From assembly GCA_016703545.1 (NCBI GenBank), contig JADJBX010000001.1, positions 124,001 to 188,000 of the forward strand: 64,000 nt of DNA, read 5' to 3'. The stretch comes from Candidatus Amarobacillus elongatus. GTDB taxonomy: Bacteria; Chloroflexota; Dehalococcoidia; Tepidiformales; Tepidiformaceae. Under the pieces are notes generated by a model that saw only the letters and a program-made list of their open reading frames with translations, did no database searches and had not been told where the DNA came from. Positions 52,759 to 61,975 of the stretch are shown here, in pieces. Positions within the stretch are counted from its first letter, which is position 1. The number at the start of each line of letters is the position of its first letter. Made by a program: the position numbers and the translations under genes.

Positions 52759-53487
52759 CTATTCGCGGCGGAAGATCGCCATGGAGATGTTGTCGGTGCC
52801 GCCGCCCTCATTCGCCAGCGCCACGAGGCGGTGGCCTGCTTCGTCCGGGCCGTAGGCGGCGAGGGTTTCGGCGATTACGCCCGGCGGGACGAGCCGGTAA
52901 AGGCCATCGGAACAGAGGAGCAGCACGTCGCCGGGGACCAGCGCGGTACGCACGATGGCACCCGGGTCCAGTGACTCATCGACACCGATGCCCTTGGTGA
53001 TGGCGTTGCGGTACGGGCTGCGCTCGGCCTCGTCGCGCGTCATGGCGCCCGAGGCGACCTGCTGTTCGACCCAGGAATCGTCGGTGGTGAGGGCGTGCAA
53101 CGTGCCCTTCGAGGCCACGTAGGCGCGGCTGTCACCGACGTTGAGGATGGTGGCGCGGCCGTGCTCGATCAGCGCGATGACCATCGTCGTGGCCATGCCA
53201 GAGAGCGCGGCATCGTTGGCGGAGAGGGTGTAGACGCGAGCGTTGGCGGCGTCGACGGCGCGGGTCAGGGCTTCTTCGGCGGCGACGCGGTCGATGGCGG
53301 AGCGGATGGTGTCGAGGGCGGCGTTCATGGCCTCGGCGCTGGCGACTTCGCCGGCGCGGGCACCGCCGACGCCATCGGCGACAAGGAGGAGGACGCGACC
53401 GCCCGGGAACTCGGTGGCGAGGGCGTTGTCCTGGTTCACGGGCCGCACGCGGCCGCGGTCACGCAAGGCGAAGTACGGATGGCCCAC
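52759..53487 (-). CDS. PP2C-family serine/threonine phosphatase
   Basis: 242 residues from GTG 53487, which has GGGAAGG upstream; the open frame up to 53532 lacks a better site. PP2C motifs: ALRDRGRVRPVNQDNA, LLVADGVGGARAGEVAS (metal Asp and Gly), NVGDSRAYV, LLCSDGLYRLV and GGGTDNISMAI with the late Asp. Soluble, like bacterial PstP/PrpC phosphatases. Divergent partner of the membrane kinase 266 bases away, so it likely reverses that kinase. Confidence 0.93.
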   Translation of the reverse strand: MGHPYFALRDRGRVRPVNQDNALATEFPGGRVLLLVADGVGGARAGEVASAEAMNAALDTIRSAIDRVAAEEALTRAVDAANARVYTLSANDAALSGMATTMVIALIEHGRATILNVGDSRAYVASKGTLHALTTDDSWVEQQVASGAMTRDEAERSPYRNAITKGIGVDESLDPGAIVRTALVPGDVLLLCSDGLYRLVPPGVIAETLAAYGPDEAGHRLVALANEGGGTDNISMAIFRRE

Positions 53488-53753
53488 GCGCCCTTCCCCC
53501 CGGCAGCCCACGGGCGCCGCTCGGGGCAGCATGGCAGCAATCCCGCATTCCGATCAACGCGCGGTTACGCGGGGGAACGGCGGCCCGGGCGCGGGGTTTG
53601 GACGTCCGCACCGGGCGGAGAGCGGCGGAGGTAAGGGGCATGGGAAAGGTAGGACGGGCGTCTTCTGTTTCTTGTTCGGGGCTTTCCTGCTAGGTTTCGG
53701 CTGAATTCCACGGAGCCGCGTGGCTCTCGCGTGGGCAGGGGTTGCACGACCTA

Positions 53754-55601
53754 ATGGATAGTTCGGAGGACCAGGTCCCCGGTCCCGGAACGGTACTGGG
53801 CTCGTTCACGATCGACGAAGAGATCGGTTCGGGCGCGATGGGCTCCGTGTTCAAGGGGACGGACCGTCGCGATGGCAGCCGCGTCGCGATCAAGGTCATG
53901 AACACTGAATTGAACGCGGACCCGACGTTCCGCCAGCGCTTCGAACGCGAGGCGCACCTGGCGACGTTGCTGAAGTCACCGTACACGGTGCGCGTGCTCG
54001 ACTTCGGCCGCTCCGGGGGCTGGTATTTCCTCGTCATGGAGTTCGTCGAAGGCGAATCCGTGGGAGCGATGCTGCAGAAGGGGCCGATCCCGCTGCTCAA
54101 GGCGATCGAAATCGCCTGCGACGGGGCCCGCGCCCTCGAGGCACTCGCGACACAGAACATCGTCCACCGCGACCTGAAGCCGGGGAACATCATCGTCAAC
54201 CCGGACGGGGCGGCGAAGCTGGTGGACTTCGGCATTTCGCAACAGGCGAATTCTCGGGACCGCCACGCCAGTTTCGTCGGTACCGTGCAGTACGCCGCGC
54301 CCGAGCAGCAGGAAGGCCGGGCCGACCAGCGCACGGATATCTACGCCCTCGGTGGCACGCTCTTCCACATGCTCGCGGGGCGCGCGCCGTACACGGGGCG
54401 GACGGACGAGGAGGTGCTGCGCCAGCATGTGCACGCACCCTTCCCGGCGCCGCTGCTGTCCTGGCACCCGGAGCCGGTCGTCGATGTCGTGCGGCGGTGC
54501 ATGCAGAAGGACCCCGAGGACCGCTACCAGACGGCCTCGGAGCTCGCGGGCGCGCTCGATCGGTTGCTGGCGAGGCTGGCGACGTACACACCGCCGCCGT
54601 CGCGGCTCGGCGCCCCCGGCGGCCCGGCGCTTGTGCCCGAGCCGGAAGAAGAGGACTCAGCGGACGGGGGCACACTCGTGCTCGCGCCGCGGGCGGCGAC
54701 ACCGGCCATCACGATGCCGCCGCCACGGGTGGAACCGGAGCCCGAGCCGGAGCAGGGCGCGAACCCGGGCACGGTGATGTTCCCGGTCCCACCGCCGTCG
54801 GCGTTCCCCACGGTGGCGCCGCCGGCCACTCCAGCCCCGGCATCGGCGCGGACGGTCGTGACTCCCGCCGCGCCGCCGCCGGTTTCACATGCGGGCGCCG
54901 TCCCTCCGCCGCCGGCGCCGGCGCCGGAGCCCGCGGCGAAGAAGGGCAAGGGCGGCCTGATCGCCGCGGCGATCGCGGCGCTCGCGCTTGCGGGGGCGGG
55001 CGCGGTCGCGCTGCTCACGCTCGGCGGTGGCGGCGACGGGGAACAGGCCTCGGCGGGCCAGGTCAGTCCGACCGCCGTGACGGTGACGGCGGTCGCCTCG
55101 GCCGGGGTGGCATCGCCCACGGCCGTGCCGGCGACGGCCACCCCGAGCCCGGAGCCGACCGCGACGGCGGTTCCCACGGAAGTGCCGACGGCGACACCAC
55201 TGGTGGTGGTGGCGACGCCCACGCGCGCCGCGGCGACGACGCCGCCGCAGCCGACGGCCACGCCGGTGCCGGCAAGCGGCGGGCTCAGCATCGTCGGGTT
55301 CCTCATCGGCGGGACGTCGGCGTCGGCGCCGAGCGTCGGTCCCGGCGGTGGCGCGCTCAGCGGCTCCTGCGGCGACACGCTTTCCGTGCTCGTGGACTTC
55401 AGCAATATGCCCGGGGCAACGGTCCTCGTGAGTTCGTGGACCCGCAACGGCGGGCCGACGGGCGCATTCAGCGGGGACCCGACCGTCTCGGGTGGGGGCA
55501 GGGCGCGCATTGGCCACCCGGCACAGACGAGCGGCACGTACGCGGTGACGGTGACCGGCGGCGGGAAGTCGGCTTCGGGCAGCGTCAGCTTCACCTGCTA
55601 G
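53754..55601 (+). CDS. Membrane-bound serine/threonine protein kinase with extracytoplasmic domain
   Basis: 615 residues from ATG 53754 (TTG 53742 is an alternative). Hanks-type kinase: Gly loop GSGAMGSVF (25-33), Lys 47 in AIKVMN, catalytic HRDLKPGN (138-145, Asp 140), DFG 158-160, APE 182-184. Then a long Pro/Ala/Glu-rich juxtamembrane linker (~280-398), one membrane segment (401-423), an outside Thr/Pro-rich stalk and a ~100-residue C-terminal beta-rich domain (NGGPTGAFSGD..., GTYAVTV) like an Ig-type fold, with a terminal Cys. Not a PASTA kinase. Likely senses something outside the cell and signals to FHA proteins. Confidence 0.93.
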   Translation: MDSSEDQVPGPGTVLGSFTIDEEIGSGAMGSVFKGTDRRDGSRVAIKVMNTELNADPTFRQRFEREAHLATLLKSPYTVRVLDFGRSGGWYFLVMEFVEGESVGAMLQKGPIPLLKAIEIACDGARALEALATQNIVHRDLKPGNIIVNPDGAAKLVDFGISQQANSRDRHASFVGTVQYAAPEQQEGRADQRTDIYALGGTLFHMLAGRAPYTGRTDEEVLRQHVHAPFPAPLLSWHPEPVVDVVRRCMQKDPEDRYQTASELAGALDRLLARLATYTPPPSRLGAPGGPALVPEPEEEDSADGGTLVLAPRAATPAITMPPPRVEPEPEPEQGANPGTVMFPVPPPSAFPTVAPPATPAPASARTVVTPAAPPPVSHAGAVPPPPAPAPEPAAKKGKGGLIAAAIAALALAGAGAVALLTLGGGGDGEQASAGQVSPTAVTVTAVASAGVASPTAVPATATPSPEPTATAVPTEVPTATPLVVVATPTRAAATTPPQPTATPVPASGGLSIVGFLIGGTSASAPSVGPGGGALSGSCGDTLSVLVDFSNMPGATVLVSSWTRNGGPTGAFSGDPTVSGGGRARIGHPAQTSGTYAVTVTGGGKSASGSVSFTC

Positions 55602-55724
55602 GCACGCCTCCGGGGCAGACCGCCGGTCTTCGTGCAGCTGGTGGCGGCGGTTGACCCGAACCGGGGTGGCGGCAACGATTCATGGCGGATCAACGATTCG
55701 GAACCACATCACAGGAGTGCCCTT

Positions 55725-56720
55725 ATGACCCGGCGCCTCGCGATCGGCGTGCCCTGGCAGTTCGACATGCGCAAAGAGGACGCGATTGAGCTCGCGAAGA
55801 TCGCCGACGAGAGCGGCGTGGATTCGTTCTGGGTGCCGGAAGGCTGGTCGCACGACGCGTTTTCGCTCCTCATCTCCATTGCGGAGAAGACGAACCGGAT
55901 CAAGCTCGCGACGGGCATCGTGAACGTATACTCGCGAACCCCGGGCGCGCTGGCGCAGCATTTCGCCACGCTGGACCAGTGGAGTGGCGGCCGCGCGATC
56001 ATCGGCCTCGGGGCATCGAGCGCGAATGTCATCGAGCACTTCCACGGCATGCCGTTCCAGCCCGCCTTCGCGCGGATCAAGGAAACGGTCGAGATCATCA
56101 ACATCCTCATGCGCGGCGAGAAGCTCGTGTACAACGGGCGTTGGTTCAAGATGGACCGCGGCTTCACGCTGCGGCTCACGCCCGAACGGCCACATATCCC
56201 GATCTTCATTGCGTCGCTGAACGAGAAGAGCACGAAGCAGACGGCAGCCATCGCGGATGGCTGGATGCCCGTGTGGATCCCGCTGACAGCGCTCAAGGAC
56301 CAGGTCGCGCAGTTCCGCGCGTGGGCGGCCGAGGCGGGCCGGGACCCCGCCGCGGTCGAAGTGAAGTCGCCGGGTTCGGTGACGGTGAGCAAGAACCCGG
56401 ACGCGATCGACGCGGGCCGCCCGATGACGGCGTACTACATCGCGCGCATGGGCGACTTCTACTACAACCACCTCTCGAAGCTCGGGTACGCCGATGAGGT
56501 GGCGCGCGTGCGCAGGGTGTTCAACGAGCAGGGCTCGGAGGCGGGCGCGGCGGCGTTGAGCCGGCCGTTCCTGGAGGAGTTCGGGGTCGCGGGCGACGCG
56601 GACACGTGCCGGCGGCGGCTCGAGGAGCAGGAAGCCGCGGGCATCGACATCCACTCGGTGTCGATCGACACGAAGGACCCGGTGGAGTTCGGCCGGGCCG
56701 TGGAGGCGCTGCTCCGGTAG
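55725..56720 (+). CDS. LLM-class (F420/FMN-dependent) oxidoreductase
   Basis: 331 residues from ATG 55725 after CAGGAG; the longer frame to 55632 is not needed. Bacterial luciferase-like TIM barrel: SFWVPEGWSHDAF, IKLATGIVNVYSRTPGALAQHFATLDQWSGGRAIIGLG, and RPHIPIFIASLNEKS, typical of coenzyme F420-dependent reductases, though FMN cannot be excluded. Redox role on an unknown small substrate. Ended by a strong bidirectional hairpin. Confidence 0.88.
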   Translation: MTRRLAIGVPWQFDMRKEDAIELAKIADESGVDSFWVPEGWSHDAFSLLISIAEKTNRIKLATGIVNVYSRTPGALAQHFATLDQWSGGRAIIGLGASSANVIEHFHGMPFQPAFARIKETVEIINILMRGEKLVYNGRWFKMDRGFTLRLTPERPHIPIFIASLNEKSTKQTAAIADGWMPVWIPLTALKDQVAQFRAWAAEAGRDPAAVEVKSPGSVTVSKNPDAIDAGRPMTAYYIARMGDFYYNHLSKLGYADEVARVRRVFNEQGSEAGAAALSRPFLEEFGVAGDADTCRRRLEEQEAAGIDIHSVSIDTKDPVEFGRAVEALLR

Positions 56721-56744
56721 CGTCCGGTTCCTTGTGCGGAAACG

Positions 56745-56786
56745 AAAGGAGCCGCGGCCGTCATCGTGACGGCAGGCGGCTCCTTT
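56745..56786. terminator. Bidirectional terminator between the LLM gene and dapL
   Basis: Outer stem AAAGGAGCCGC/GCGGCTCCTTT (11 bp), inner stem GCCGTCA/TGACGGC with TCG loop. Both strands have A/T at the outer ends (TTT on the plus side, and TTT when read from the minus strand). Confidence 0.85.
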
Positions 56787-56811
56787 GTGGTTGCCGTTCT
56801 CCCGATGCCGG

Positions 56812-57975
56812 TTAGAGACCCTTCCAGGCTTCGAGGCGGCGCATGCCCTCCTCCAGGCGGTCGTCCGGAGTGGTAACGGAGAGGCGGATGTAGCCTTCGC
56901 CGTTGAGGCCATACCCCCGGCCGGGCGTGACGACGACGCCCGTGTCCTCGATGAGGCGTGCGGCGTAATCGGCGCTGGTGACGCCGGCGGGCAGCTTCGC
57001 CCAGACGTAGAGCGACGCGAGTGGCGTATCGACTTCGAGGCCAATGCGGCGAAGGACCTCGACGATGCGGTCGCGGCGGCGCTGGTAGATGGCGTTGTGC
57101 TCGTCGATGCAGTCCTGCGGGCCGTACACGGCTTCGATGGCCATGCGCTGCACGGCCTGCGGGATGCCGCTATCGATGTTGGACTTCACGCGCATGAGGG
57201 CATCGATCATGGTCTCGTTACCCACGATCATGCCGATGCGCCAGCCCGTCATGTTGTAGATCTTGGACCAGGAGTTGAACTCGACGGCGACATCGCGGGC
57301 GCCGGGGACCTGGAAGATGGAGACGGGCTTGTAGCCGTCGTAGGCGACGTCGCAGTACGGGTTGTCGTGGAGGATGGCGACGTCGTACTTCTTCGCGAAG
57401 GCGACGGCCTTTTCGAAGAAGGCGATATCGGCGACGGCGCCCGTGGGGTTGTTGGGGTAGTTCAGCCACAAGATCTTCGCCTTGCGGGCGATGTCCTCGG
57501 GGATGGCGTCGAGGTTCGGCTTCCAGCCGGATTCGCGCGTGCAGTCGAGTTTGTAGCTGGTGCCGCCGGCGAACATGGTGCCGATTTCGTACACCGGGTA
57601 GCCGGGGTCGGGCACCAGGGCGATGTCGCCGGGGTCGATGAAGCAGAGCGCGATGTGCGCGATGCCTTCCTTCGAGCCGATGAGGGGGAGGGTCTCCTTC
57701 ATCGGCGTGAACTTCACTTCGAAGCGGCGGTCGTACCAGTCGGCGATGGCCTTGCCGAGTTCGGGCAGGCCTTCGGACTCCGGGTACCGGTGGTTCGAGG
57801 GGTCGTCCGAGGCGCGATGCAGCTCGTCGAGGATGTTCTTGGGCGTGGGCAGATCGGGGTCGCCGATGCCGAAAGTGACGATATCGACGCCGGCGGCGCG
57901 CTTGGCGGCGATCTTCTTCGAGATTTCGGCAAAGAGGTACGGCGGCAGGGACTCGACGCGCTTCGCGAGCTTCAT
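56812..57975 (-). CDS. dapL: LL-diaminopimelate aminotransferase (or related class I aminotransferase)
   Basis: 387 residues, PLP fold-type I. Start MKLAKRVESLPPYLFAEISKK, FGIGDPDLPTP, YPNNPTGA, DNPYCDV, PLP-binding K238 in SWSKIYNMTGWRIG and final RLSVTTPD. This N-terminal region and the IGDPDLPTP motif are typical of the DapL branch, which converts tetrahydrodipicolinate directly to LL-DAP. Distinction from aspartate-type aminotransferases is not absolute. DapF is 2 kb upstream on the same strand, in agreement. Upstream TACTAT (minus strand, near 58053) is a likely -10. Confidence 0.82.
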   Translation of the reverse strand: MKLAKRVESLPPYLFAEISKKIAAKRAAGVDIVTFGIGDPDLPTPKNILDELHRASDDPSNHRYPESEGLPELGKAIADWYDRRFEVKFTPMKETLPLIGSKEGIAHIALCFIDPGDIALVPDPGYPVYEIGTMFAGGTSYKLDCTRESGWKPNLDAIPEDIARKAKILWLNYPNNPTGAVADIAFFEKAVAFAKKYDVAILHDNPYCDVAYDGYKPVSIFQVPGARDVAVEFNSWSKIYNMTGWRIGMIVGNETMIDALMRVKSNIDSGIPQAVQRMAIEAVYGPQDCIDEHNAIYQRRRDRIVEVLRRIGLEVDTPLASLYVWAKLPAGVTSADYAARLIEDTGVVVTPGRGYGLNGEGYIRLSVTTPDDRLEEGMRRLEAWKGL

Positions 57976-58065
57976 CGGATACTCCGGGAGTGGGGTCGGT
58001 GGGAACGCCGGGACGCGGCGGAGCGGGTGCTCCCGGCCGTCCTCGGCCCGGCGCTGATAGTACCA

Positions 58066-59475
58066 TCAGTTCCCGGCAGGGCCACCTTCGCCGGCAAGCG
58101 CGGCGAGCATGGAGGCGACGGAGGCGAACTTCACGCGCGGGCATCCGGCGCGAGCCCCGGCCTCGACTTCGAGCGCGTCCAGCCGCTGCCAGTCCGCGAA
58201 GGAGACGGGGCGCGCGCAACAGCGGCGGACGTACTCGTCCGCGGCGGCGGCGGTGGGCTGCGCGGGGTCCAGGGTCAGGCCGGCCTCGGCATCGGCGAGC
58301 ATCGCGTGCACGGTTTCGACCGCGTCGGCCTTGTTCGTGCCAATGACGCCGGAGGGGCCGCGCTTGATCCACCCGGCGGTGTAGAGGCCGGGAACCAGCT
58401 CGTGGGTTTCGGGGCTGCAAACGCGGCCGGCCACGTTCGCGACCACGCCCCAGCGGGTATCGAACGGCACGCCGGGCAGCGGCACGCCGCGGTACCCGAC
58501 GGAGCGGAAGACGATGCCGGCGGCGATGGTCTCGGTCGCGCCTGTGGGTTTCGCGCTGAGGCTGCCGGTTTCGCTGCCCACGAGTTCGTTCCGGGCGAGG
58601 CGCACGGCGGCGACGCGCCCGTGGCCGTCGTCGATGAGCGCTTCGGGGGAGACGAGGAACCGCAGGTGCAGGCGCCGCGGACGGCCCGCCGGGGGGCGGG
58701 TGGCGAGCGACTGGATCAGCTCGACCTTGCGGCGCAGGACCGGGTCGTTCGCGCGTTCGAGTTCAGCGGCGCTGAGCGCGTCCAGGGCGGCCTCGGCGGG
58801 GTCGATGACGAGGTCGACGTTGGGGAGTTCGCTCAGTTCCTTCAGTTCTGGCGTCGTGAAGGCGGCCTGGGCCGGTCCGCGGCGGCCAAGAACGTATACG
58901 TCCCGCACCTGGCTGCGCGCGAGGGCGGCGACCGCGTGGCGGGCCATGTCCGTGGCCGCGAGCTCGTGCTCTTCCAGCGACAGCATGCGGGCGACGTCGA
59001 TGGCGACGTTGCCGACGCCGACGACGACCGCGGCAGGCGTTTGCAGGTCAAACGCCTCGTCGCGGTACGCCGGGTGACCGTTGTACCAGGCGACGAACTC
59101 CGTGGCGGGGTAGCTGCCGGCGAGGTCCTCACCGGGGATGTTCATTCGCCGGTCCGTCTGGGCGCCGGTGGCGAACAGGACCTGGTGGTAGTGGCGCGCG
59201 AGCCCGGCGAGGTCGACATCGCGGCCAAATTCGACGTTCCCGTAGAAGCGGAAGCGCGGGCTCGTGGCGACGGCGGCGAAGCCCTTCACCACGCTCTTGA
59301 TCTTCTGGTGGTCCGGGGCGACGCCGTGGCGGACGAGGCCGAAGGGGGTCGGAAGCCGGTCGAACATGTCGACTTCGGCGCTGGAGGACTGCTTGAGGAT
59401 GTGGTCGGCGGCGTAGAAGGCGGCGGGGCCGGCGCCGATGATCGCCACGCGAAGCGGGTTGGGAGCGCCGCTCAT
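58066..59475 (-). CDS. FprA-like NADPH-ferredoxin (adrenodoxin-type) reductase
   Basis: 469 residues. FAD-binding VAIIGAGPAAFYAA near the N-terminus, PTPFGLVRHGVAPDHQ and NADP-binding VVGVGNVAIDVARML, RRGPAQAAFT, and a late YTAGWIKRGPSGVIGTNK, all hallmarks of adrenodoxin-reductase-like FprA. It passes NADPH electrons to ferredoxin; a plausible electron source for the ferredoxin-type sulfite reductase or the Rieske protein here, but that link is inference. Overlaps the CBS gene by four bases (ATGA). Confidence 0.9.
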   Translation of the reverse strand: MSGAPNPLRVAIIGAGPAAFYAADHILKQSSSAEVDMFDRLPTPFGLVRHGVAPDHQKIKSVVKGFAAVATSPRFRFYGNVEFGRDVDLAGLARHYHQVLFATGAQTDRRMNIPGEDLAGSYPATEFVAWYNGHPAYRDEAFDLQTPAAVVVGVGNVAIDVARMLSLEEHELAATDMARHAVAALARSQVRDVYVLGRRGPAQAAFTTPELKELSELPNVDLVIDPAEAALDALSAAELERANDPVLRRKVELIQSLATRPPAGRPRRLHLRFLVSPEALIDDGHGRVAAVRLARNELVGSETGSLSAKPTGATETIAAGIVFRSVGYRGVPLPGVPFDTRWGVVANVAGRVCSPETHELVPGLYTAGWIKRGPSGVIGTNKADAVETVHAMLADAEAGLTLDPAQPTAAAADEYVRRCCARPVSFADWQRLDALEVEAGARAGCPRVKFASVASMLAALAGEGGPAGN

Positions 59476-59906
59476 TCCCCGCCCCCGGCCATGACCTGGT
59501 CCTCGAGGGTGACGACGTGGCCGCGAAGGGTATCGAGCTCGGCGCGGACGAGGTCGCCGGTGGTGACGATTCCGACGAGTTCGCCGTCGAGGACGACGGG
59601 GAGGTGGCGGAAGTGGTTCGCGGTCATGGTGTCGAGCACGGCGGCGACGTCATCGCCGGGTGCGCCGAACACGACCTCGCGCGTCATAAGCGATTGCACG
59701 GGGAGCGAGGGGACGTTGCTCTCGCCGTCGACGGCGCGGGCGATGTCGCGCTCGGAGATGATGCCGACGGGGCGGCCGCCATCGACGACGACGAGGGCGC
59801 CGACGTTGGCGGCCTTCAGGTGGGCGATGACATCGCGGACGGTATCGGTGAGGGCGCATGTTTCGATGCGCGAGCCCTTCACGGCGAGGACGTTCTCAAG
59901 CTTCAC
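59472..59906 (-). CDS. CBS-domain pair protein
   Basis: 144 residues, start GTG 59906 with AGGAGG. Two CBS repeats: VGALVVVDGGRPVGIISERDIARAV and FRHLPVVLDGELVGIVTTGDLVRAEL, each with the typical G-I-[IV]-[ST]-x-x-D/G-[IL] end that binds adenosine nucleotides. Probably a soluble energy-state sensor; coupled to the reductase gene downstream. TAGACT upstream could be its -10. Confidence 0.9.
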   Translation of the reverse strand: MKLENVLAVKGSRIETCALTDTVRDVIAHLKAANVGALVVVDGGRPVGIISERDIARAVDGESNVPSLPVQSLMTREVVFGAPGDDVAAVLDTMTANHFRHLPVVLDGELVGIVTTGDLVRAELDTLRGHVVTLEDQVMAGGGE

Positions 59907-59991
59907 GGCGGCCTCCTCTCACGAGTCTAGCCGCGGGCGTCGAACGCGCGGTACCGGGTGGGCCACCGATTCCGGGGCGAAGGCCGGGGAT

Positions 59992-60829
59992 TCAGGCTTC
60001 GAGCCACTCCGCATCGAAGACGCGTGGCGGGACCGGTCATGAAGACGGAGCCGGCGCCATCCCATTCGAGGGTCAGGTCGCCGCCGGGGAGGGAATCGAC
60101 GATGCGGTCCCCGGTGAAGCCGCGAAGGCGGGAGGCGGCGGCGACGGCGGTCGCGCTCGTGCCGGAGGCGAGGGTTATGCCGGAGCCGCGTTCCCAAACG
60201 CGGTGTTTCACATGCCCGCGGTCCAGGACCTGCACGACCTGGAAGTTCACGCGTCGGGGGAAGAGCGCGTGGTTTTCGACCAACGGCCCGATGCGCTCCA
60301 GCGGGAAGCTGTCCGGGTCGTGGTCGATGTAGTGAATGGCGTGCGGGTTTCCGACGCTCACGAGCGTCAGCTTGAGATCCATGCCATCGACGGTCACGGG
60401 GAGGTCGATGACGGGGCCGGGCCCTTCGACCGTCGCCGGAAGGGTCGCGGGGTCGAAGCTGGGCGGACCCATGTCGACTCGCGCGGCGGCGATGACGCCG
60501 TTCTCGCGGAAGAGCTGCAGCGTCTTCGTGCCGGCGAGCGTTTCGACCGTGACGACGTCCTTCGCGGCATCGACCAGCCCCTCTTCGAGGGCAAACTTCA
60601 CGACGCAGCGGATGCCGTTACCGCACATCTCCGCTTCGGAGCCATCGGCGTTGAACATGCGCATGCGCATGTCGGCGACGGCGGACGGCAGCGCGAGGAT
60701 GAGACCGTCACTGCCGATGCCGAAGTGGCGGTCGCTGACGCGGCGGGCGACCTCGGGCCAGTCGCGCTCTTCGCGCGGGAGGACGTAGACGTAGTCGTTG
60801 CCGAGGCCGTGCATCTTGGTGACGCGCAT
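59992..60829 (-). pseudogene. dapF: Diaminopimelate epimerase, frameshift near the stop and Ser in place of the second catalytic Cys
   Basis: Start ATG 60829 (KMHGLGNDYVYV). First catalytic Cys C69 in EMCGNGIRC; the second site reads ERGSGITLASGTSATA, with S222 where most enzymes have Cys (ACGTGA). Near the end, ACGCGTCTTC lacks a CG unit (60020-60024): the repaired frame ends TGPATRVFDAEWLEA with a TGA at 59994-59992 and ~279 residues. The unrepaired frame runs on to 59927 as Arg/Pro-rich tail. It epimerises LL-DAP to meso-DAP for peptidoglycan and lysine. Confidence 0.82.
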
Positions 60830-60868
60830 GAAGCGAGTTAACCGCACGCCGGTGCCGAAGGCAACGGG

Positions 60869-61264
60869 TCAGTAGGCGGTGCGACGGGCCGGGGGGCGAT
60901 TGCGGAACGCCCGGGCGAGGGGATGGAAGAGAAGCCCGATGGTCGCCGCACTGAGGACGATGGAGATCACGCCTCCGACGACCATGCTCACCGGGTCCGG
61001 GTCCGCGAAATAGGGAAGCCAGGCGACGATGTTGAAGGCGTTCAGGACGATGAGGGCGATTGCGCCACCGCGACTCCCGGTCCAGGTGGACCACCCGGCC
61101 ACGGCGTAGAGCAGGCCGAACACGAGGCCAACGCCGAAGACGGCGCCGCGATCCTCCAGACCGGGGGCGATCGCGGCGAAGGCCAGGCCGATCACGCCGT
61201 GGGCCGCGGCGAGAATGACCGCCCGGCGGACCGGAGCGGGAGCTTTGGATGCGCGGAGATTCAT
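60869..61264 (-). CDS. Small integral membrane protein (DUF4383-like)
   Basis: 131 residues from ATG 61264, with GAAAGG five bases upstream. Four hydrophobic segments (AVILAAAHGVIGLAFAAIAPG, AVFGVGLVFGLLYAVAGWSTW, GGAIALIVLNAFNIVAWLPYF, MVVGGVISIVLSAATIGLLF). The central GVNLVFGLLYAVAGW-like pattern resembles DUF4383 proteins. No known function. Confidence 0.65.
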   Translation of the reverse strand: MNLRASKAPAPVRRAVILAAAHGVIGLAFAAIAPGLEDRGAVFGVGLVFGLLYAVAGWSTWTGSRGGAIALIVLNAFNIVAWLPYFADPDPVSMVVGGVISIVLSAATIGLLFHPLARAFRNRPPARRTAY

Positions 61265-61451
61265 GGTGGCCTTTCGCCGACGGTGACCGCGGCGAGCGAT
61301 TCGAGTGCGTGCGAAGCGTACGCCCAAAGGATGGCCGTGTGTACCCGGTGAAGGGACCGTTCGGACGTTTCCCGGTGGAGGCTGCCCGGATTTCCCCGTT
61401 CGCTGGTCGTGCTCCTACGATGGAAGGGCAACCAACCGATGAGGTGACCCC

Positions 61452-61926
61452 ATGGCTGAAACCGCGACTCTGAAAGTGGGCGATGAAGCCCCCGACTTCG
61501 AACTCCCTTCGAGCCCGATGGGCGAGAAGTTCAAGCTGAGCGACTACCGCGGCAAGAACGCCGTCGTCATCAACTTCGTCCCCGCCGCGTTCTCGGGCGT
61601 GTGCTCGACGCAGCTGCCGCTGATTGAGCAGAAGCGGAGCGAATTCGAAGCGCAGGGCGCCATTCCCGTGGTGATCTCGTGCGACAACGCGTGGTCGCTG
61701 AAGGCGTGGAAGGAGAGCCTCGGGGTGGATTTCCCGGTGCTGTCCGATTTCAACCCGCACGGCGGCACGGCGCAGGCGTACGGCGTGTACCTCGCGGCGC
61801 GCGGCATCGCGAACCGCACGGTCATCGTCGTGGGCAAGGAAGGGGAAGATCGCCTGGATCCAGGCGACGGACTCGAACGTGAACCTGCCGGACTACGACC
61901 CGGTGATGGTCTGCTCGAAGGACTAA
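61452..61926 (+). pseudogene. Thiol peroxiredoxin (AhpC/TSA type), one frameshift
   Basis: ATG 61452 with GATGAGG upstream. Thioredoxin fold: GDEAPDFELPS, peroxidatic C51 in PAAFSGVCSTQ (the PxxxSxxC motif), SCDNAWSLKAWKE. Near 61842-61845 GAAGGGGAAG has one extra G; the repaired frame reads GKIAWIQATDSNVNLPDYDP and ends at TAA 61924-61926 (~157 residues). Unrepaired, it would run on to 62003. 1-Cys or AhpE-like peroxiredoxin that reduces peroxides. Likely intact in the cell. Confidence 0.85.
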
Positions 61927-61945
61927 GCCACGGTTCGTGTACAGG

Positions 61946-61975
61946 CGAGGGGGAGGCAATGCCTCCCCCTCGTTT
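61946..61975. terminator. Bidirectional terminator between peroxiredoxin and SufR-like genes
   Basis: CGAGGGGGAGGC-AAT-GCCTCCCCCTCG, a perfect 12-bp stem followed by TTT; the minus-strand gene's stop codon abuts the stem. Confidence 0.85.

Noticed and set aside
55632..55724. Longer N-terminus for the LLM oxidoreductase
   Set aside because: CAGGAG seven bases before ATG 55725 and the domain boundary fit the shorter protein.
56785..60042. 1085-residue plus-strand open frame across dapL, the reductase, CBS and dapF
   Set aside because: It is antisense to four well-supported genes and has no motif; Gly/Val/Ala/Asp-rich shadow.
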